From Companilactobacillus ginsenosidimutans (GTDB lineage Bacteria > Bacillota > Bacilli > Lactobacillales > Lactobacillaceae), in contig NZ_CP012034.1 in the NCBI RefSeq assembly GCF_001050475.1, forward strand, positions 930,001 to 994,000: DNA of 64,000 bases, read 5' to 3'. Of this stretch, positions 8,366-16,595 are shown in pieces. Numbering within the stretch: the stretch's first letter is position 1; each line of letters starts with the position of its first letter. Position numbers and translations under genes: made by a program. The notes under the pieces were generated by a model. That model ran no database searches and had not been told where the DNA came from. It saw only the letters and a list, made by a program, of their open reading frames with translations.

Positions 8366-8572
8366 TTATTTACAATCCTTACCAACGGTTCTTAGTTGAT
8401 TCGCTAACGCTCCTCCAAGGGCAACGTATACATTTCCTGATAATCCGTATCCAGTAGCAGCACCTTCAGCTGCATGCCAGTATGAATTTACTATACATCT
8501 GCCTAAACTCTCTCGTCCACCGTTAATCATAGATAATTTTCCCTCAGATATTTCGCATTATACCAAATTCAT
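8366..8572 (-). pseudogene. Class II bacteriocin precursor with a nonsense codon in its double-glycine leader
   Basis: Read from the ATG at 8572 (GAGGAGA eight bases upstream), codons 1-4 give MNLV, codon 5 is TAA (8558-8560), and the frame then stays open to TAA at 8366. Codons 6-19 encode CEISEGKLSMINGG, which fits the LSxxELxxIxGG leader consensus (I-12, S-11, L-7, I-4, G-2, G-1). The 49-residue mature part is Gly/Ala-rich with W13, GAATG and ALGGALA helix motifs, and Cys7 and Cys48 that could form a disulfide. Restart at the internal ATG (8530) would lose the leader and export signal. One substitution would restore the gene. A sequencing error or strain-specific inactivation are alternatives. 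Confidence 0.7.
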
Positions 8573-8631
8573 GTAATTCTCCTCTTTTTCAATTTAATAT
8601 TAGATTAACGTAAATATTCAAATAATATTAC

Positions 8632-8662
8632 AACCTATCCTCAAATGATAATAACTTATCCT
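8632..8662 (-). promoter_or_regulatory. 21-bp-spaced direct repeats upstream of the bacteriocin gene
   Basis: AGGATAAGTT (8653-8662) and AGGATAGGTT (8632-8641) on the minus strand are exactly 21 bases apart, the geometry of response-regulator sites in peptide-induced bacteriocin promoters. A single TACGTTAAT, identical to the plantaricin-type half-site as I recall it, lies at 8604-8612. Regulation is inferred. Confidence 0.4.
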
Positions 8663-8698
8663 AACTTCCAACGTGAATGTCCGATTAACAATTAATCA

Positions 8699-8750
8699 AA
8701 AAAAGCTGATATAGAAACATTTCAAAAATGTCCTATATCAGCTTTTTTTT
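8699..8750 (-). terminator. Terminator after tsaD
   Basis: Long stem AAAGCTGATATAG/CTATATCAGCTTT with an inner ACATTT/AAATGT, ending in a T-run. The 3' arm overlaps the tsaD stop codon. Confidence 0.8.
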
Positions 8751-9762
8751 AGAAATCTAAACTTGGATCTGCATTGACTTTCAAGTCAGCAAAATCTTTT
8801 TTATCATATTGAATTTGGGCGATGGCACCAATCATAGCTGCATTATCACCACATAATCTTAGTGGTGGAAATACTAATTCGATGTTGTCATTTCTCTTAG
8901 CAATTTCGTCTGCCAATCGTTTGCGTAGTCCTTGATTAGCGGCAACCCCACCGGCAACGATTAATTGCTTAACTGGATGGGTTTTGATTGCTCTGAAAGT
9001 TTTATTAGCCAAAATATCTAGCACGGAGGCTTGGAAACTAGCTGCTAAATCTTCTTTATTCAAATCTTCGTGAACTTGGTCTGCGTGGTGAACTGTATTG
9101 ATGAATGCACTCTTCAAGCCACTGAAACTGAAGTCCAGGTTATCTTCTTGAACCATGGCTCGTGGAAAATTGAACGTGTCTTTGCCAATTCCAGCTAGAC
9201 GGTCAACTTCTTTTCCAGCAGGATAATTTATTCCTAAAACACGACCTATTTTGTCATAGGCTTCACCGACAGCGTCGTCTCTTGTGTCACCGAGAGTTTC
9301 AAACTCACCTGGCGCTTTGACATAGACGATTTCTGTATGTCCACCGGACACCAATAAAGCCATGAATGGGTATTGGAGATTTGTTACGAAATTAGCTGAA
9401 TAAATATGTCCAGCCAAGTGATTGGACTTGATCAATGGCAAGTCATGAGCGAATGCAACTGTCTTTGCTGCCATAATACCGATTAGCAGTGACCCTACTA
9501 ATCCTGGCCCATATGTTACTGCAACGGCATCTAAGTCATCATATGTGACTTCTGCTTCATCCATTGCCATTTGAATACATTGGGTCACTTCTTCAACGTG
9601 GTGTCTGCTGGCAACTTCTGGAACGACTCCACCAAAACGTTGATGACTCTTTATTTGTGTTGCAATGATGTTAGATAATATCTCTTTACCGTTTTTGATA
9701 ACAGCGACACTAGTCTCATCACAGCTACTTTCAAAAGATAATATTAATGTATCTTTTTTCAA
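8749..9762 (-). CDS. tsaD: tRNA N6-adenosine threonylcarbamoyltransferase TsaD
   Basis: About 337 aa, ASKHA fold. It transfers the threonylcarbamoyl group from TC-AMP to A37 of ANN-decoding tRNAs (t6A). The iron-binding HxxxH is visible in NHLAGH, and [10 protein letters not shown] at the N-terminus and SGGHTE are family signatures. The TTG at 9762, preceded by GAGGG, is preferred to another TTG seven codons earlier that overlaps rimI. It is the last gene of the tsaB-rimI-tsaD cluster. Confidence 0.95.
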   Translation of the reverse strand: MKKDTLILSFESSCDETSVAVIKNGKEILSNIIATQIKSHQRFGGVVPEVASRHHVEEVTQCIQMAMDEAEVTYDDLDAVAVTYGPGLVGSLLIGIMAAKTVAFAHDLPLIKSNHLAGHIYSANFVTNLQYPFMALLVSGGHTEIVYVKAPGEFETLGDTRDDAVGEAYDKIGRVLGINYPAGKEVDRLAGIGKDTFNFPRAMVQEDNLDFSFSGLKSAFINTVHHADQVHEDLNKEDLAASFQASVLDILANKTFRAIKTHPVKQLIVAGGVAANQGLRKRLADEIAKRNDNIELVFPPLRLCGDNAAMIGAIAQIQYDKKDFADLKVNADPSLDF

Positions 9763-9772
9763 AATAATTCCC

Positions 9773-10309
9773 TCACAACTCAACCACCATTTCTAAAGCA
9801 TCGTGGTGATTTCTATAATAGTATTTTTTATGCACGAGTCTAGTCTCAAACCCAAATGCTTCATACAAATCAATCGCAGCATCATTGGTAATATCTACTT
9901 CCAATGAAACTCGATTGTAATCGTATTTACGACTAAAATCGATTACCTGATTTAATAATAAATGTCCCAACCCGAATTTTTGGTGATCTGGTGAAATCGC
10001 AAAATTGGTAATATGCGATTCTTTGCCCATGTTCATAGCCAAACCGATGAAGGCTACGACTTTGTCGACGTCTGACAGCACCAAATAAAGCGCACTCCGA
10101 TTCCTTATTTCTTGGAGAAAAATGTCTGATGTCCAAGGTGCTGGTGATCCGTATATTTGTTCTTGTATGTTCATGAGATCTTCTAGGTCATCGGGAATCG
10201 CTTTGCGTAGGAGCAATTCGTGATCGTTAATGGTGACATATTTATTTTCAAATGGGTACTTTTCGGTCTCATCTTTTGGCCATACGGCCTGTTTAAATTT
10301 CTTCCACAT
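9773..10309 (-). CDS. rimI: Ribosomal protein bS18 alanine N-acetyltransferase
   Basis: 178 aa from the ATG at 10309, which lies inside the end of tsaB. GNAT fold: the acetyl-CoA-binding motif appears as KFGLGHLLL (about 108-116) with [11 protein letters not shown] just before it. It acetylates the N-terminus of S18 and perhaps other proteins. Longer than E. coli RimI because of a 35-residue N-terminal extension beginning MWKKFKQ. The neighbouring tsaB and tsaD are its usual partners in Firmicutes. Confidence 0.88.
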   Translation of the reverse strand: MWKKFKQAVWPKDETEKYPFENKYVTINDHELLLRKAIPDDLEDLMNIQEQIYGSPAPWTSDIFLQEIRNRSALYLVLSDVDKVVAFIGLAMNMGKESHITNFAISPDHQKFGLGHLLLNQVIDFSRKYDYNRVSLEVDITNDAAIDLYEAFGFETRLVHKKYYYRNHHDALEMVVEL

Positions 10310-11015
10310 AAGAAATATTACCGTCTTCCTTGTGTCCCTTTTTAATCCAGTCATGTTCTGCTTGTGTCAATCTGAGGTAAGTTGGTACAAATGCGTTAAC
10401 ATCCTTGACTGGTGGTTCATTTACTGCCGAATCAGCTAATTTAACCGCATCTGGCAGGCTTTCTTTGGTCATCAAAATATTGGCTTTTGGAAAACGTTGC
10501 TTGATTAATTCTGCCAAATGGTCGCTGACATTAACAAATTGCATATTTTCTTGATCATAGTTTTTGACCAAGTCGAATAAATCATCCATTGCAATATGTT
10601 GATCAGGAATTACGTCGACAACCTCACCTGACTTTTTGATGTAAGCTCCGGCAAATGCGTTGTCATTTCTGGCATCCTCAACTGCAACGACTAAATCACC
10701 TTCCGCACCATTGGCAGCTAACAAACGTAAACTTGAAATTCCAACTAATGGCTTATCGAGTGTGAAAGCAAGCGTTTTTGCGACTGTGACTGCAATTCTA
10801 ACTCCAGTATATGAACCAGGCCCGTCGGCGACGGCAATTTTGTCTATATCGTTGATATCCAAATTTGATTTTGCTAGTGATTCTTGAATGTCTGGCAATA
10901 ACGATACACTGTGAGTTTTCATTTCAGTCGAATCCATTCGAGCTAAAACTTTACCATCCTCGACCACAGCAACTGTTAATGGCTTATTTGATGTATCAAA
11001 AGCTAATATTTTCAT
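10293..11015 (-). CDS. tsaB: tRNA threonylcarbamoyladenosine biosynthesis protein TsaB
   Basis: 240 aa, a degenerate ASKHA paralogue of TsaD that serves as a scaffold for the TsaB-TsaD-TsaE complex. LAFDTSNKPLTVAV at the N-terminus and ADGPGSYTGVRIAV (about 69-82) are signatures. The ATG at 11015 lies 11 bases after GAGGA. The 3' end overlaps rimI by 17 bases, implying coupled translation. Confidence 0.93.
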   Translation of the reverse strand: MKILAFDTSNKPLTVAVVEDGKVLARMDSTEMKTHSVSLLPDIQESLAKSNLDINDIDKIAVADGPGSYTGVRIAVTVAKTLAFTLDKPLVGISSLRLLAANGAEGDLVVAVEDARNDNAFAGAYIKKSGEVVDVIPDQHIAMDDLFDLVKNYDQENMQFVNVSDHLAELIKQRFPKANILMTKESLPDAVKLADSAVNEPPVKDVNAFVPTYLRLTQAEHDWIKKGHKEDGNISYVEEI

Positions 11016-11063
11016 AATTTTATCATTCCTCAATAAAGGTATTCTACCACAAGTGTTTCACGC

Positions 11064-11095
11064 AAAAAAAATAGGCCCTAATGACCTATTTTGTT
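11064..11095 (-). terminator. Terminator overlapping the 3' end of folT
   Basis: AAAATAGG and CCTATTTT pair around a 9-base loop, followed by T-rich sequence on the minus strand. The folT stop codon lies within the loop. Confidence 0.7.
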
Positions 11096-11611
11096 GAATC
11101 GCGATTTGCTTATCCATTTAAGGATAATGTATAGAAGTCCTGTTTGATAAACTAATTCGATTGCTTCTTTTGGCAACCTTGTCATCAGCATCACGTTGTA
11201 TGGCGCACTGGCCAAAATGCTGACCCATAATGTGTTCATTAAAGTGTTAACAACCACAGTAACTAAAAATACTGCAAGAAATACATTTAGCACGGTCACC
11301 TTTCGATTATGTAGCAAATATCCATAAATCAAACCGGTGATGATTGCTGAAAGCGTGAATCCGTAGAAATAAGTTCCCCCAGTGGCAAATACTGTGTTAC
11401 CAATTAAATCTGCGACTGCATTGGCAATTGCTGCCTTATACGGTCCGAAGTAATACCCCATCAATCCAATGGCGATAAATGTGAAACTTACCTTCAGAAT
11501 GTTGGTACCAGGTGAAAACTTACTCAACACCATCTCAAACGCTATCAACAATGCCATCCACGTTAATTCGTGAACACCTATTGCTGTACTGCTTCCTTTA
11601 CTTCTGTTCAT
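11078..11611 (-). CDS. folT: Folate ECF transporter S component
   Basis: 177 aa, five to six hydrophobic segments. This is the substrate-binding membrane subunit of a group II energy-coupling factor transporter; it shares the EcfA/A'/T module, part of which is at the other end of the window (63439-64000). The N-terminal ALLIAFEMVLSKFS and the arginine-containing LPKEAIELVYQ helix are typical of FolT/DUF-type S components. Folate specificity is supported by the tetrahydrofolate riboswitch in its leader. The ATG at 11611 has GGGAG eight bases before it. Confidence 0.85.
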   Translation of the reverse strand: MNRSKGSSTAIGVHELTWMALLIAFEMVLSKFSPGTNILKVSFTFIAIGLMGYYFGPYKAAIANAVADLIGNTVFATGGTYFYGFTLSAIITGLIYGYLLHNRKVTVLNVFLAVFLVTVVVNTLMNTLWVSILASAPYNVMLMTRLPKEAIELVYQTGLLYIILKWISKSRFNKIGH

Positions 11612-11619
11612 TTTGACAT

Positions 11620-11631
11620 CTCCCAACGGAG
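11620..11631 (-). promoter_or_regulatory. Shine-Dalgarno sequestering hairpin of folT
   Basis: The folT site GGGAG (11620-11624) can pair with CTCC (11628-11631) across a 3-base loop. Just upstream TGTGGC (11634-11639) can pair with GCCACA at the 3' end of the riboswitch (11673-11678), offering a switch between folds. Confidence 0.5.
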
Positions 11632-11671
11632 CTGCCACAAAATATAACTAGAATATGGCAATTAACTATAT

Positions 11672-11765
11672 ATGTGGCGAATGCGGAAACAAAACCGCGG
11701 GGACATCCCCTTTGTCCGGTGTTCACATTCCGTTCCACCAGCACTTAACGCTTTGAATCCTACCC
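11672..11765 (-). promoter_or_regulatory. Tetrahydrofolate (THF) riboswitch
   Basis: On the minus strand the segment contains GCGTTAAGTG, then a GTGGAACGGAATGTGAACAC helix-loop, and ends in GCATTCGCCAC. These match the order and sequence of conserved blocks of the THF riboswitch class as I remember it. It lies 61 bases before folT, the typical client. Control is probably translational through the hairpin over the ribosome binding site, with folate binding expected to reduce uptake. Confidence 0.8.
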
Positions 11766-11835
11766 CAAAAATTTTTAGTACATTTTTTATACTAGCACAA
11801 ACTATCACACAGTCCCAAACGATAAGTTCATCGAA

Positions 11836-12579
11836 TTACTTGTTTTCCCAAACAAACTTAGCAATAACATTTAATTCATCACCATTTTCGATCCAGTGAG
11901 TAGTAGTTAAGTCATCTTGTTTAACAAAAACCTCAGGCTCACTTTCAAGCTTCAATTCCTTTTCGTACTTAATATCCATTGATTTAATACGATGTGTAGC
12001 AATGAATTCGATGTCCAAAGAATCAACCATCCAATCAAAATAATAAGTATTATTCACGTGACGATTAACATCAATATTATAGTAACCAATATGCTGCGGA
12101 TTCTTTGAATCAAACGCATCAGGTGCCTTCAATCGTGCAAAACGCTTAATTTTGTTAGTCTGACGTGATCCAAACATGTCTTGGAGATTGTCAGCTGCAC
12201 TAACAATTTTGCGTTTATTAATATCAATAATTACAAATGCAGATTCAAGTGTAACCATTCTATTGCCATCCATATCGTCAATCCAAAAATCACGATAAAA
12301 GAAAAATTTATTATAGCTGGTAGCTCGAGTACTAACTTGTAATTTTTGTCCTACTTCGGGCATTTTATCAATATCCATGTGGTATTGAGTAACAACCCAG
12401 CCTAATCCTCGTTTAACCATAGAAACACTGTCAGCATTTTTTTGCTTCAATTGGTTTTCTGATGCTAATAACATCACATCCAAAAGAGCAGATATCTTAA
12501 TATCTCCTGTGAAGTTAGATAAGTAAAACGGAAAAGCCGATTCTTCAGTATAAATCTCAGCTTGTTCTTCTTTATCCAT
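11836..12579 (-). CDS. Acyl-ACP thioesterase
   Basis: 247 aa, double hot-dog fold of the acyl-ACP thioesterase family (FatA-like). It releases fatty acids from acyl carrier protein and so influences membrane lipid composition. The catalytic-type segment NIDVNRHVNNTYYFDW (about 168-183) carries the Asn/His residues. It overlaps the rsmI stop by one base and follows it in an operon, a common arrangement in lactobacilli. Confidence 0.88.
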   Translation of the reverse strand: MDKEEQAEIYTEESAFPFYLSNFTGDIKISALLDVMLLASENQLKQKNADSVSMVKRGLGWVVTQYHMDIDKMPEVGQKLQVSTRATSYNKFFFYRDFWIDDMDGNRMVTLESAFVIIDINKRKIVSAADNLQDMFGSRQTNKIKRFARLKAPDAFDSKNPQHIGYYNIDVNRHVNNTYYFDWMVDSLDIEFIATHRIKSMDIKYEKELKLESEPEVFVKQDDLTTTHWIENGDELNVIAKFVWENK

Positions 12580-13454
12580 TAATCGGTACTCCCCTCAATG
12601 TTGTGGTATAAGTTGTAAACTTCTTGTTTCTTCAATTCGTTTTGTGCAGCAATTTCTTTGATAGCTTTATTAGGCTTATTTCCTGCCTCAATCAACCTAT
12701 CCACTGCTTGAATAATTTGGCCATCACTCATAGTGTCGGACTGGACTTCAGGTTTTCCCGCGATAATTAAGACATACTCACCTTTAGGTTCATTGTCCTG
12801 GTAATATTCAATTACATCAGCAAGGCTTCCACGTAAAAAAGCTTCATGTAATTTAGTCAACTCACGTGCTAAAGTAATTTGTCTATCAGCACCAAATTTT
12901 TCTGATAAATCATCCAACGTTTTTTTCACACGATATGGTGATTCGTACACAATGGTAGTCTCTTCTCTATTGGCCAAATTAACTAAGGCTTCCGTGCGTT
13001 CCTTACCTTTACGTGGCAAAAATCCGAAGAAATAAAATGGCTGTGGACTAATTCCTGATGCTATCAAAGCCGTGGTAGATGCAGTCGCACCAGGTAGTGG
13101 GACAACTGCGATTTCAGCCTTGATGGCAGCTTTAACTAATTCTTTTCCAGGATCACTAATTGAAGGAGTACCGGCATCACTAACTTGAGCGATGTTCATA
13201 CCCTGATTCATTTTCTCAACTAATTCAGGAATTCGTTGAGCCGTATTGTGTTCGTGAAAACTAATTAAATCTGTTGTTATTTCAAAGTGGTTGAGTAAAT
13301 TCTTGGTATTTCTTGTATCCTCAGCAGCCACTAAATCTGCATCTTGCAAAGTTTGAACTGCTCGATAAGTCATATCGTTTAAGTTACCAATTGGTGTAGG
13401 CACTAAAAAAAGGCAGCCCTTCGAATTATCAACAAAACTTTTTTGTTCTTTCAT
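12579..13454 (-). CDS. rsmI: 16S rRNA (cytidine1402-2'-O)-methyltransferase RsmI
   Basis: 291 aa of the tetrapyrrole-methylase superfamily. Signatures are LVPTPIGNLNDMTYRA at the N-terminus, AEDTRNTKNLL, SDAGTPSISDPG (about 107-118) and VYESPYR. It methylates C1402 in the decoding centre. GGGGAG precedes the ATG. Neighbours yabA and holB are its usual partners in Firmicutes. Confidence 0.95.
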   Translation of the reverse strand: MKEQKSFVDNSKGCLFLVPTPIGNLNDMTYRAVQTLQDADLVAAEDTRNTKNLLNHFEITTDLISFHEHNTAQRIPELVEKMNQGMNIAQVSDAGTPSISDPGKELVKAAIKAEIAVVPLPGATASTTALIASGISPQPFYFFGFLPRKGKERTEALVNLANREETTIVYESPYRVKKTLDDLSEKFGADRQITLARELTKLHEAFLRGSLADVIEYYQDNEPKGEYVLIIAGKPEVQSDTMSDGQIIQAVDRLIEAGNKPNKAIKEIAAQNELKKQEVYNLYHNIEGSTD

Positions 13455-13470
13455 TCAAATTGCTCCCCTA

Positions 13471-13809
13471 CTATTGTTTTTTATCACGTTTACCATAAAT
13501 AACGTCTAAACAAAACATACAAGGTTCATCATGATGTGCCCCATAAAATTGCTGACATACATGAAATCCCTTCTCGTATAAGTCTTCGAGGTTTAAACGT
13601 GAACTTGGTAAATCGTTTGGATCAAAATCTTTTCCTCCGTCAGTATCTTTCTCCAGACGCTTACGAAGATTTTTGTTTTCAATTTTGAGTTCTTCATTTT
13701 CTTCTAAACTTTTTGATAATTTTTCTTTCATTGAAGCCATTTGCGAACTCAAGTCATTCAATTTGTTCGATATATTTTCGAACTCACTATATAAATCATT
13801 TTCTGCCAT
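13471..13809 (-). CDS. yabA: Replication initiation control protein YabA
   Basis: 112 aa. An N-terminal leucine-zipper-like coiled coil (about 5-60) mediates tetramerisation; a C-terminal zinc-binding domain has HVCQQFYGAHHDEPCMFC (about 83-100). In Bacillus it binds DnaA and DnaN to restrain initiation. It follows holB by 11 bases; the ricT gene found between them in B. subtilis is absent here. Confidence 0.93.
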   Translation of the reverse strand: MAENDLYSEFENISNKLNDLSSQMASMKEKLSKSLEENEELKIENKNLRKRLEKDTDGGKDFDPNDLPSSRLNLEDLYEKGFHVCQQFYGAHHDEPCMFCLDVIYGKRDKKQ

Positions 13810-13820
13810 AACCGTACCCG

Positions 13821-14774
13821 CTAATTCACATATTTTAATGATAAATCTTCTAGGATTGCCTGAAATGCGACATTACTTTTCCACATTTCTTCTGCATGAA
13901 ATAGTTCTTCAGAAAACTTTACGATGGTGGGAATACTCTTATTTGACAAGACATCCCCATCAATCAATTTTGCATCTCTGATTTTGTACCTAACTGATAA
14001 TATATCACTAAAAATTTGATTCATCATATCAAAATAAAGTTGTTGGTGATTTTTGTTCTCAATCAGTGGCATAATATCCGTCTGCACATCAATGTAGCTA
14101 TCAGCTTGACCGCCATTACAACGTTTCAACCATGTTATCACCGCCGCATGCAGTGCTTGATAATTATCCCCATTCATTGTTAACAAATTTTTCACATCAG
14201 ATATGCTCAGTGCCAACTTTGCTGCAGCATCTTTATATCCTAATTTTTCTAAATCAGTTATCTCATCTGAATTACTTTGATTGGATAGGTGAAATATTTG
14301 AACTCGTGATTGGATTGTTGGCAATACTTGTTTGGAAGAATTGCACAACAAGATGATCATCAAATTGCCTTCTGGCTCCTCGATGGTCTTCAACAAATTG
14401 TTGCTGGCAGCACTGGTCATTTTCTCGGCCTCGTTTATTATCAGAACACGACGATTACCTTGTGTTGCTGTCATATTTGCTTCTTTTTTGAAATATTTAA
14501 TATCATCTACACCAATACTTTGCTTGTCGGTGGTAATTTGCAAGACATCAGGATTATCCCCCAATGCGATATTTCTACAACGCTGACAAGTTTCATCTGG
14601 CATTCCATCCTGGAGATTTTCGCAAAACTGCGTTTGTGCCAACCAAATTGCGACTTGATTGCGCACATGTGATGATGAACTATCGATCAAATATGCGTGA
14701 CTCAACATATTTGACTGAATAATTTTTTTGAACTCGGAAATTACTTTCGGTTGCTCTTGCTTAATGTCTTCCAT
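13821..14774 (-). CDS. holB: DNA polymerase III delta' subunit
   Basis: 317 aa, clamp-loader AAA+ fold. The N-terminal SHAYLIDSSS replaces a canonical P-loop, as expected for delta'. A zinc-binding cysteine set spans about 52-66 (CenlqdgmpdeTCQRC) and NNLLKTIEEPE marks the sensor region. It cooperates with DnaX (17560-19287) and the beta clamp. It starts two bases after the darA stop. Confidence 0.92.
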   Translation of the reverse strand: MEDIKQEQPKVISEFKKIIQSNMLSHAYLIDSSSSHVRNQVAIWLAQTQFCENLQDGMPDETCQRCRNIALGDNPDVLQITTDKQSIGVDDIKYFKKEANMTATQGNRRVLIINEAEKMTSAASNNLLKTIEEPEGNLMIILLCNSSKQVLPTIQSRVQIFHLSNQSNSDEITDLEKLGYKDAAAKLALSISDVKNLLTMNGDNYQALHAAVITWLKRCNGGQADSYIDVQTDIMPLIENKNHQQLYFDMMNQIFSDILSVRYKIRDAKLIDGDVLSNKSIPTIVKFSEELFHAEEMWKSNVAFQAILEDLSLKYVN

Positions 14775-14776
14775 TA

Positions 14777-15097
14777 TTAAAATCTCACGAATTTATCGAC
14801 TGGCAAGATGAAACAAGTTGCTCCACCGACTTGAACTTCGACGGGATCACCAATGCCACTTTCTGGCAACACGAATGAGGATGTCACATATTGTGTTCTT
14901 GTATGACAAGCTGACTTAATTACTTCTAAGGCTGCATCGATTTTTTCTTCTTCAACACCCATGATAAAAGTTGAGTTACCTGATTTTAAGAAACCACCTG
15001 TTGATGGTAGTCGTGTAAATCTGAAACCGTCTTTTACTAACTTAGTTTGTAGTTGTTGGCTATCCTTGTCTTGTACGATTGCTAATATCATTTTCAT
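14777..15097 (-). CDS. darA: Cyclic di-AMP receptor, PII-like (DarA/PstA)
   Basis: 106 aa, PII-like ferredoxin fold. RLPSTGGFLKSGNSTFIMGV (about 29-48) includes the glycine-rich loop that binds c-di-AMP in PstA/DarA trimers. It lies between tmk and holB exactly as yaaQ does in Bacillus. Downstream partners are not defined. Translation may start at ATG codon 1 or codon 3; GGAGG-like sequence favours codon 1. Confidence 0.92.
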   Translation of the reverse strand: MKMILAIVQDKDSQQLQTKLVKDGFRFTRLPSTGGFLKSGNSTFIMGVEEEKIDAALEVIKSACHTRTQYVTSSFVLPESGIGDPVEVQVGGATCFILPVDKFVRF

Positions 15098-15099
15098 AA

Positions 15100-15750
15100 T
15101 TATTGACCTCCGTTAAACACATTTGGGAATCTTTTTTGCATAGATTTGATTGCATCTGAAACCACTTTATCAGGTGCTTGATTGGCATCAATAGTTTGAA
15201 TACGCTCTGGATTAGCTTTAACTAGTTTGAGATATGAATCATGTACTCGCTCATGAAAGTCAAGTGATGCCTTCTCTAAGCGATCCATCGCTTCTTGATG
15301 ATCTTTTCTAATTCTGCTTAAACCAACTTCTGGAGAAATGTCGAAATAGATTGTCAAATCAGGTAAATGTCCATCGATAGCAAAATCATTGATGGATGCC
15401 ACTTCTTTTTCACCAATTTCACGTCCACCACCTTGATAGGCAATTGAGCTATCAACGAAACGGTCGCTTAACATGATTTTCCCAGCATTAAGAGTTGGCA
15501 AAATGACATCGATTAGATGTTGACGTCTAGCAGCAGCATATAATAGTGCCTCTGTCCTGTCATCCATTCCTTCTTCATTGACATCTAAAATGATATCACG
15601 AATTTTTTCGGCTATAGGACTACCACCGGGTTCCCTTGAGACGACAATTTCTTGCGTTGTGAGGGCTTTTAGTTTGGGTAGTAGACTATTTAGTGCGGTG
15701 GTCTTTCCTGCGCCGTCTGGGCCTTCAAATGATATAAAAATTCCTGGCAT
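15100..15750 (-). CDS. tmk: Thymidylate kinase
   Basis: 216 aa. P-loop FEGPDGAGKTT (about 8-18), the DRX-type motif SREPGGSP and the LID region RPG-like VDSSIAYQGGGREIG are visible. It converts dTMP to dTDP. It starts the operon tmk-darA-holB-yabA-rsmI-thioesterase. Its upstream region contains the large palindromic element at 15841-15993. Confidence 0.95.
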   Translation of the reverse strand: MPGIFISFEGPDGAGKTTALNSLLPKLKALTTQEIVVSREPGGSPIAEKIRDIILDVNEEGMDDRTEALLYAAARRQHLIDVILPTLNAGKIMLSDRFVDSSIAYQGGGREIGEKEVASINDFAIDGHLPDLTIYFDISPEVGLSRIRKDHQEAMDRLEKASLDFHERVHDSYLKLVKANPERIQTIDANQAPDKVVSDAIKSMQKRFPNVFNGGQ

Positions 15751-15840
15751 TTTTTATCTCCTAGTTAGTTATGGTTTATTTTACTTGAGGTTGGGGGTTG
15801 AGACAAATATGTAGGCTTTGGGCGGTTCACTGTCGATTCC

Positions 15841-15993
15841 GGAAGGAAATCGATTTTTTGGCTGGAACGTACTGGACACGATTTGAAACCATCTCACAGT
15901 TCGAGATGTTTCCAAACTCGGTCTTTGAGGTAAGTCGGGATAGTTCCCCGACTAACTCAAATTTCAGTACTGAGCCAAAATCGATTTCCTTCC
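15841..15993. repeat. Large palindromic element with a three-way-junction fold
   Basis: A 153-base imperfect palindrome. The outer stem pairs 15841-15863 with 15973-15993 (21 pairs, small bulge), continued by GTACTG/CAGTAC. Inside are two hairpins: TTTGAAACCATCTC with GAGATGTTTCCAAA (loop ACAGTTC) and TTTGAGGTAAGTCGGG with CCCGACTAACTCAAA. Neither strand has a credible start signal. It could be a structured RNA, a MITE-like insertion or a terminator-type repeat; no second copy is in this window. Confidence 0.65.
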
Positions 15994-16232
15994 TCCATCT
16001 GTGTTCCTCAAAACTTATTTGTTTGTGGGTTTTTGGTTTCTCAAATTTTTCCACTATGAGATGTTTTCATTTTTCCTGTGTTCACTTGTTTTGAAGTTGA
16101 CCAGTAAAAATCAAATGATTAAGTTCAAAATCTTGGTGGTTTTCTCTGCGGTACTCTATCCAACAGATTTTTGGATCTTACTAATGGAAAAATTTATTTC
16201 TCTCATTTTATTTTATTCCCAAACTGTAAAAC
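15994..16232. other. Gene-free stretch between the palindrome and the yaaL terminator
   Basis: About 240 bases of T-rich sequence on the plus strand with no ribosome binding site and no gene I can support. Confidence 0.4.
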
Positions 16233-16268
16233 AATAGGTCGAAAACAAAAATGTTTTCGACCTATTTT
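16233..16268. terminator. Terminator downstream of recR-yaaL
   Basis: A 15-bp perfect stem (AATAGGTCGAAAACA and complement) with A- and T-rich flanks, 38 bases after the yaaL stop on the minus strand; probably bidirectional. Confidence 0.8.
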
Positions 16269-16305
16269 ATTTCGTGTTTCTTTATACATTCTTGTTAATT
16301 ATCTT

Positions 16306-16593
16306 TTACCAGTGTTTCTCGGCAGTGTTTGGTTGGCTTAGGAATGTATCTTCATCACCGAATATTATATTTGTTGTTTCACGCGCTTGAGTTTTTCTTC
16401 GGCGTGCTTCTAAATATAAAAATTGGTATTTTAACATTTCTAGGCGCAATTTTATTCTGGTTTCATCGGATACTTCTAATGAATTATCTACCAGTTTTTG
16501 TAAGTTGTTTGCGCGTGCTTGGATTTCTCGGATGTCGTCTAATAGACGGTTGTCTTCGATTTTTTGCACGTTTACTTTTTTTCTTCCAAACAT
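16306..16593 (-). CDS. yaaL: YaaL family protein (DUF2508)
   Basis: 95 aa, basic N-terminus MFGRKK, then predicted helices with the YEARRR-like YLEARRRKTQARE segment (about 56-70) characteristic of DUF2508. Function unknown. It follows recR by two bases, as in Bacillus. Confidence 0.85.
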   Translation of the reverse strand: MFGRKKVNVQKIEDNRLLDDIREIQARANNLQKLVDNSLEVSDETRIKLRLEMLKYQFLYLEARRRKTQARETTNIIFGDEDTFLSQPNTAEKHW

Positions 16594-16595
16594 GT

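Noticed and set aside
8366..8530. Translation of the bacteriocin from the internal ATG at 8530
   Set aside because: It would lack most of the leader needed for export and has no ribosome binding site in position.
15798..16094. Overlapping open frames on both strands across the palindrome (also 15827-16054)
   Set aside because: They arise from the self-complementary sequence; no start signals, no family resemblance.
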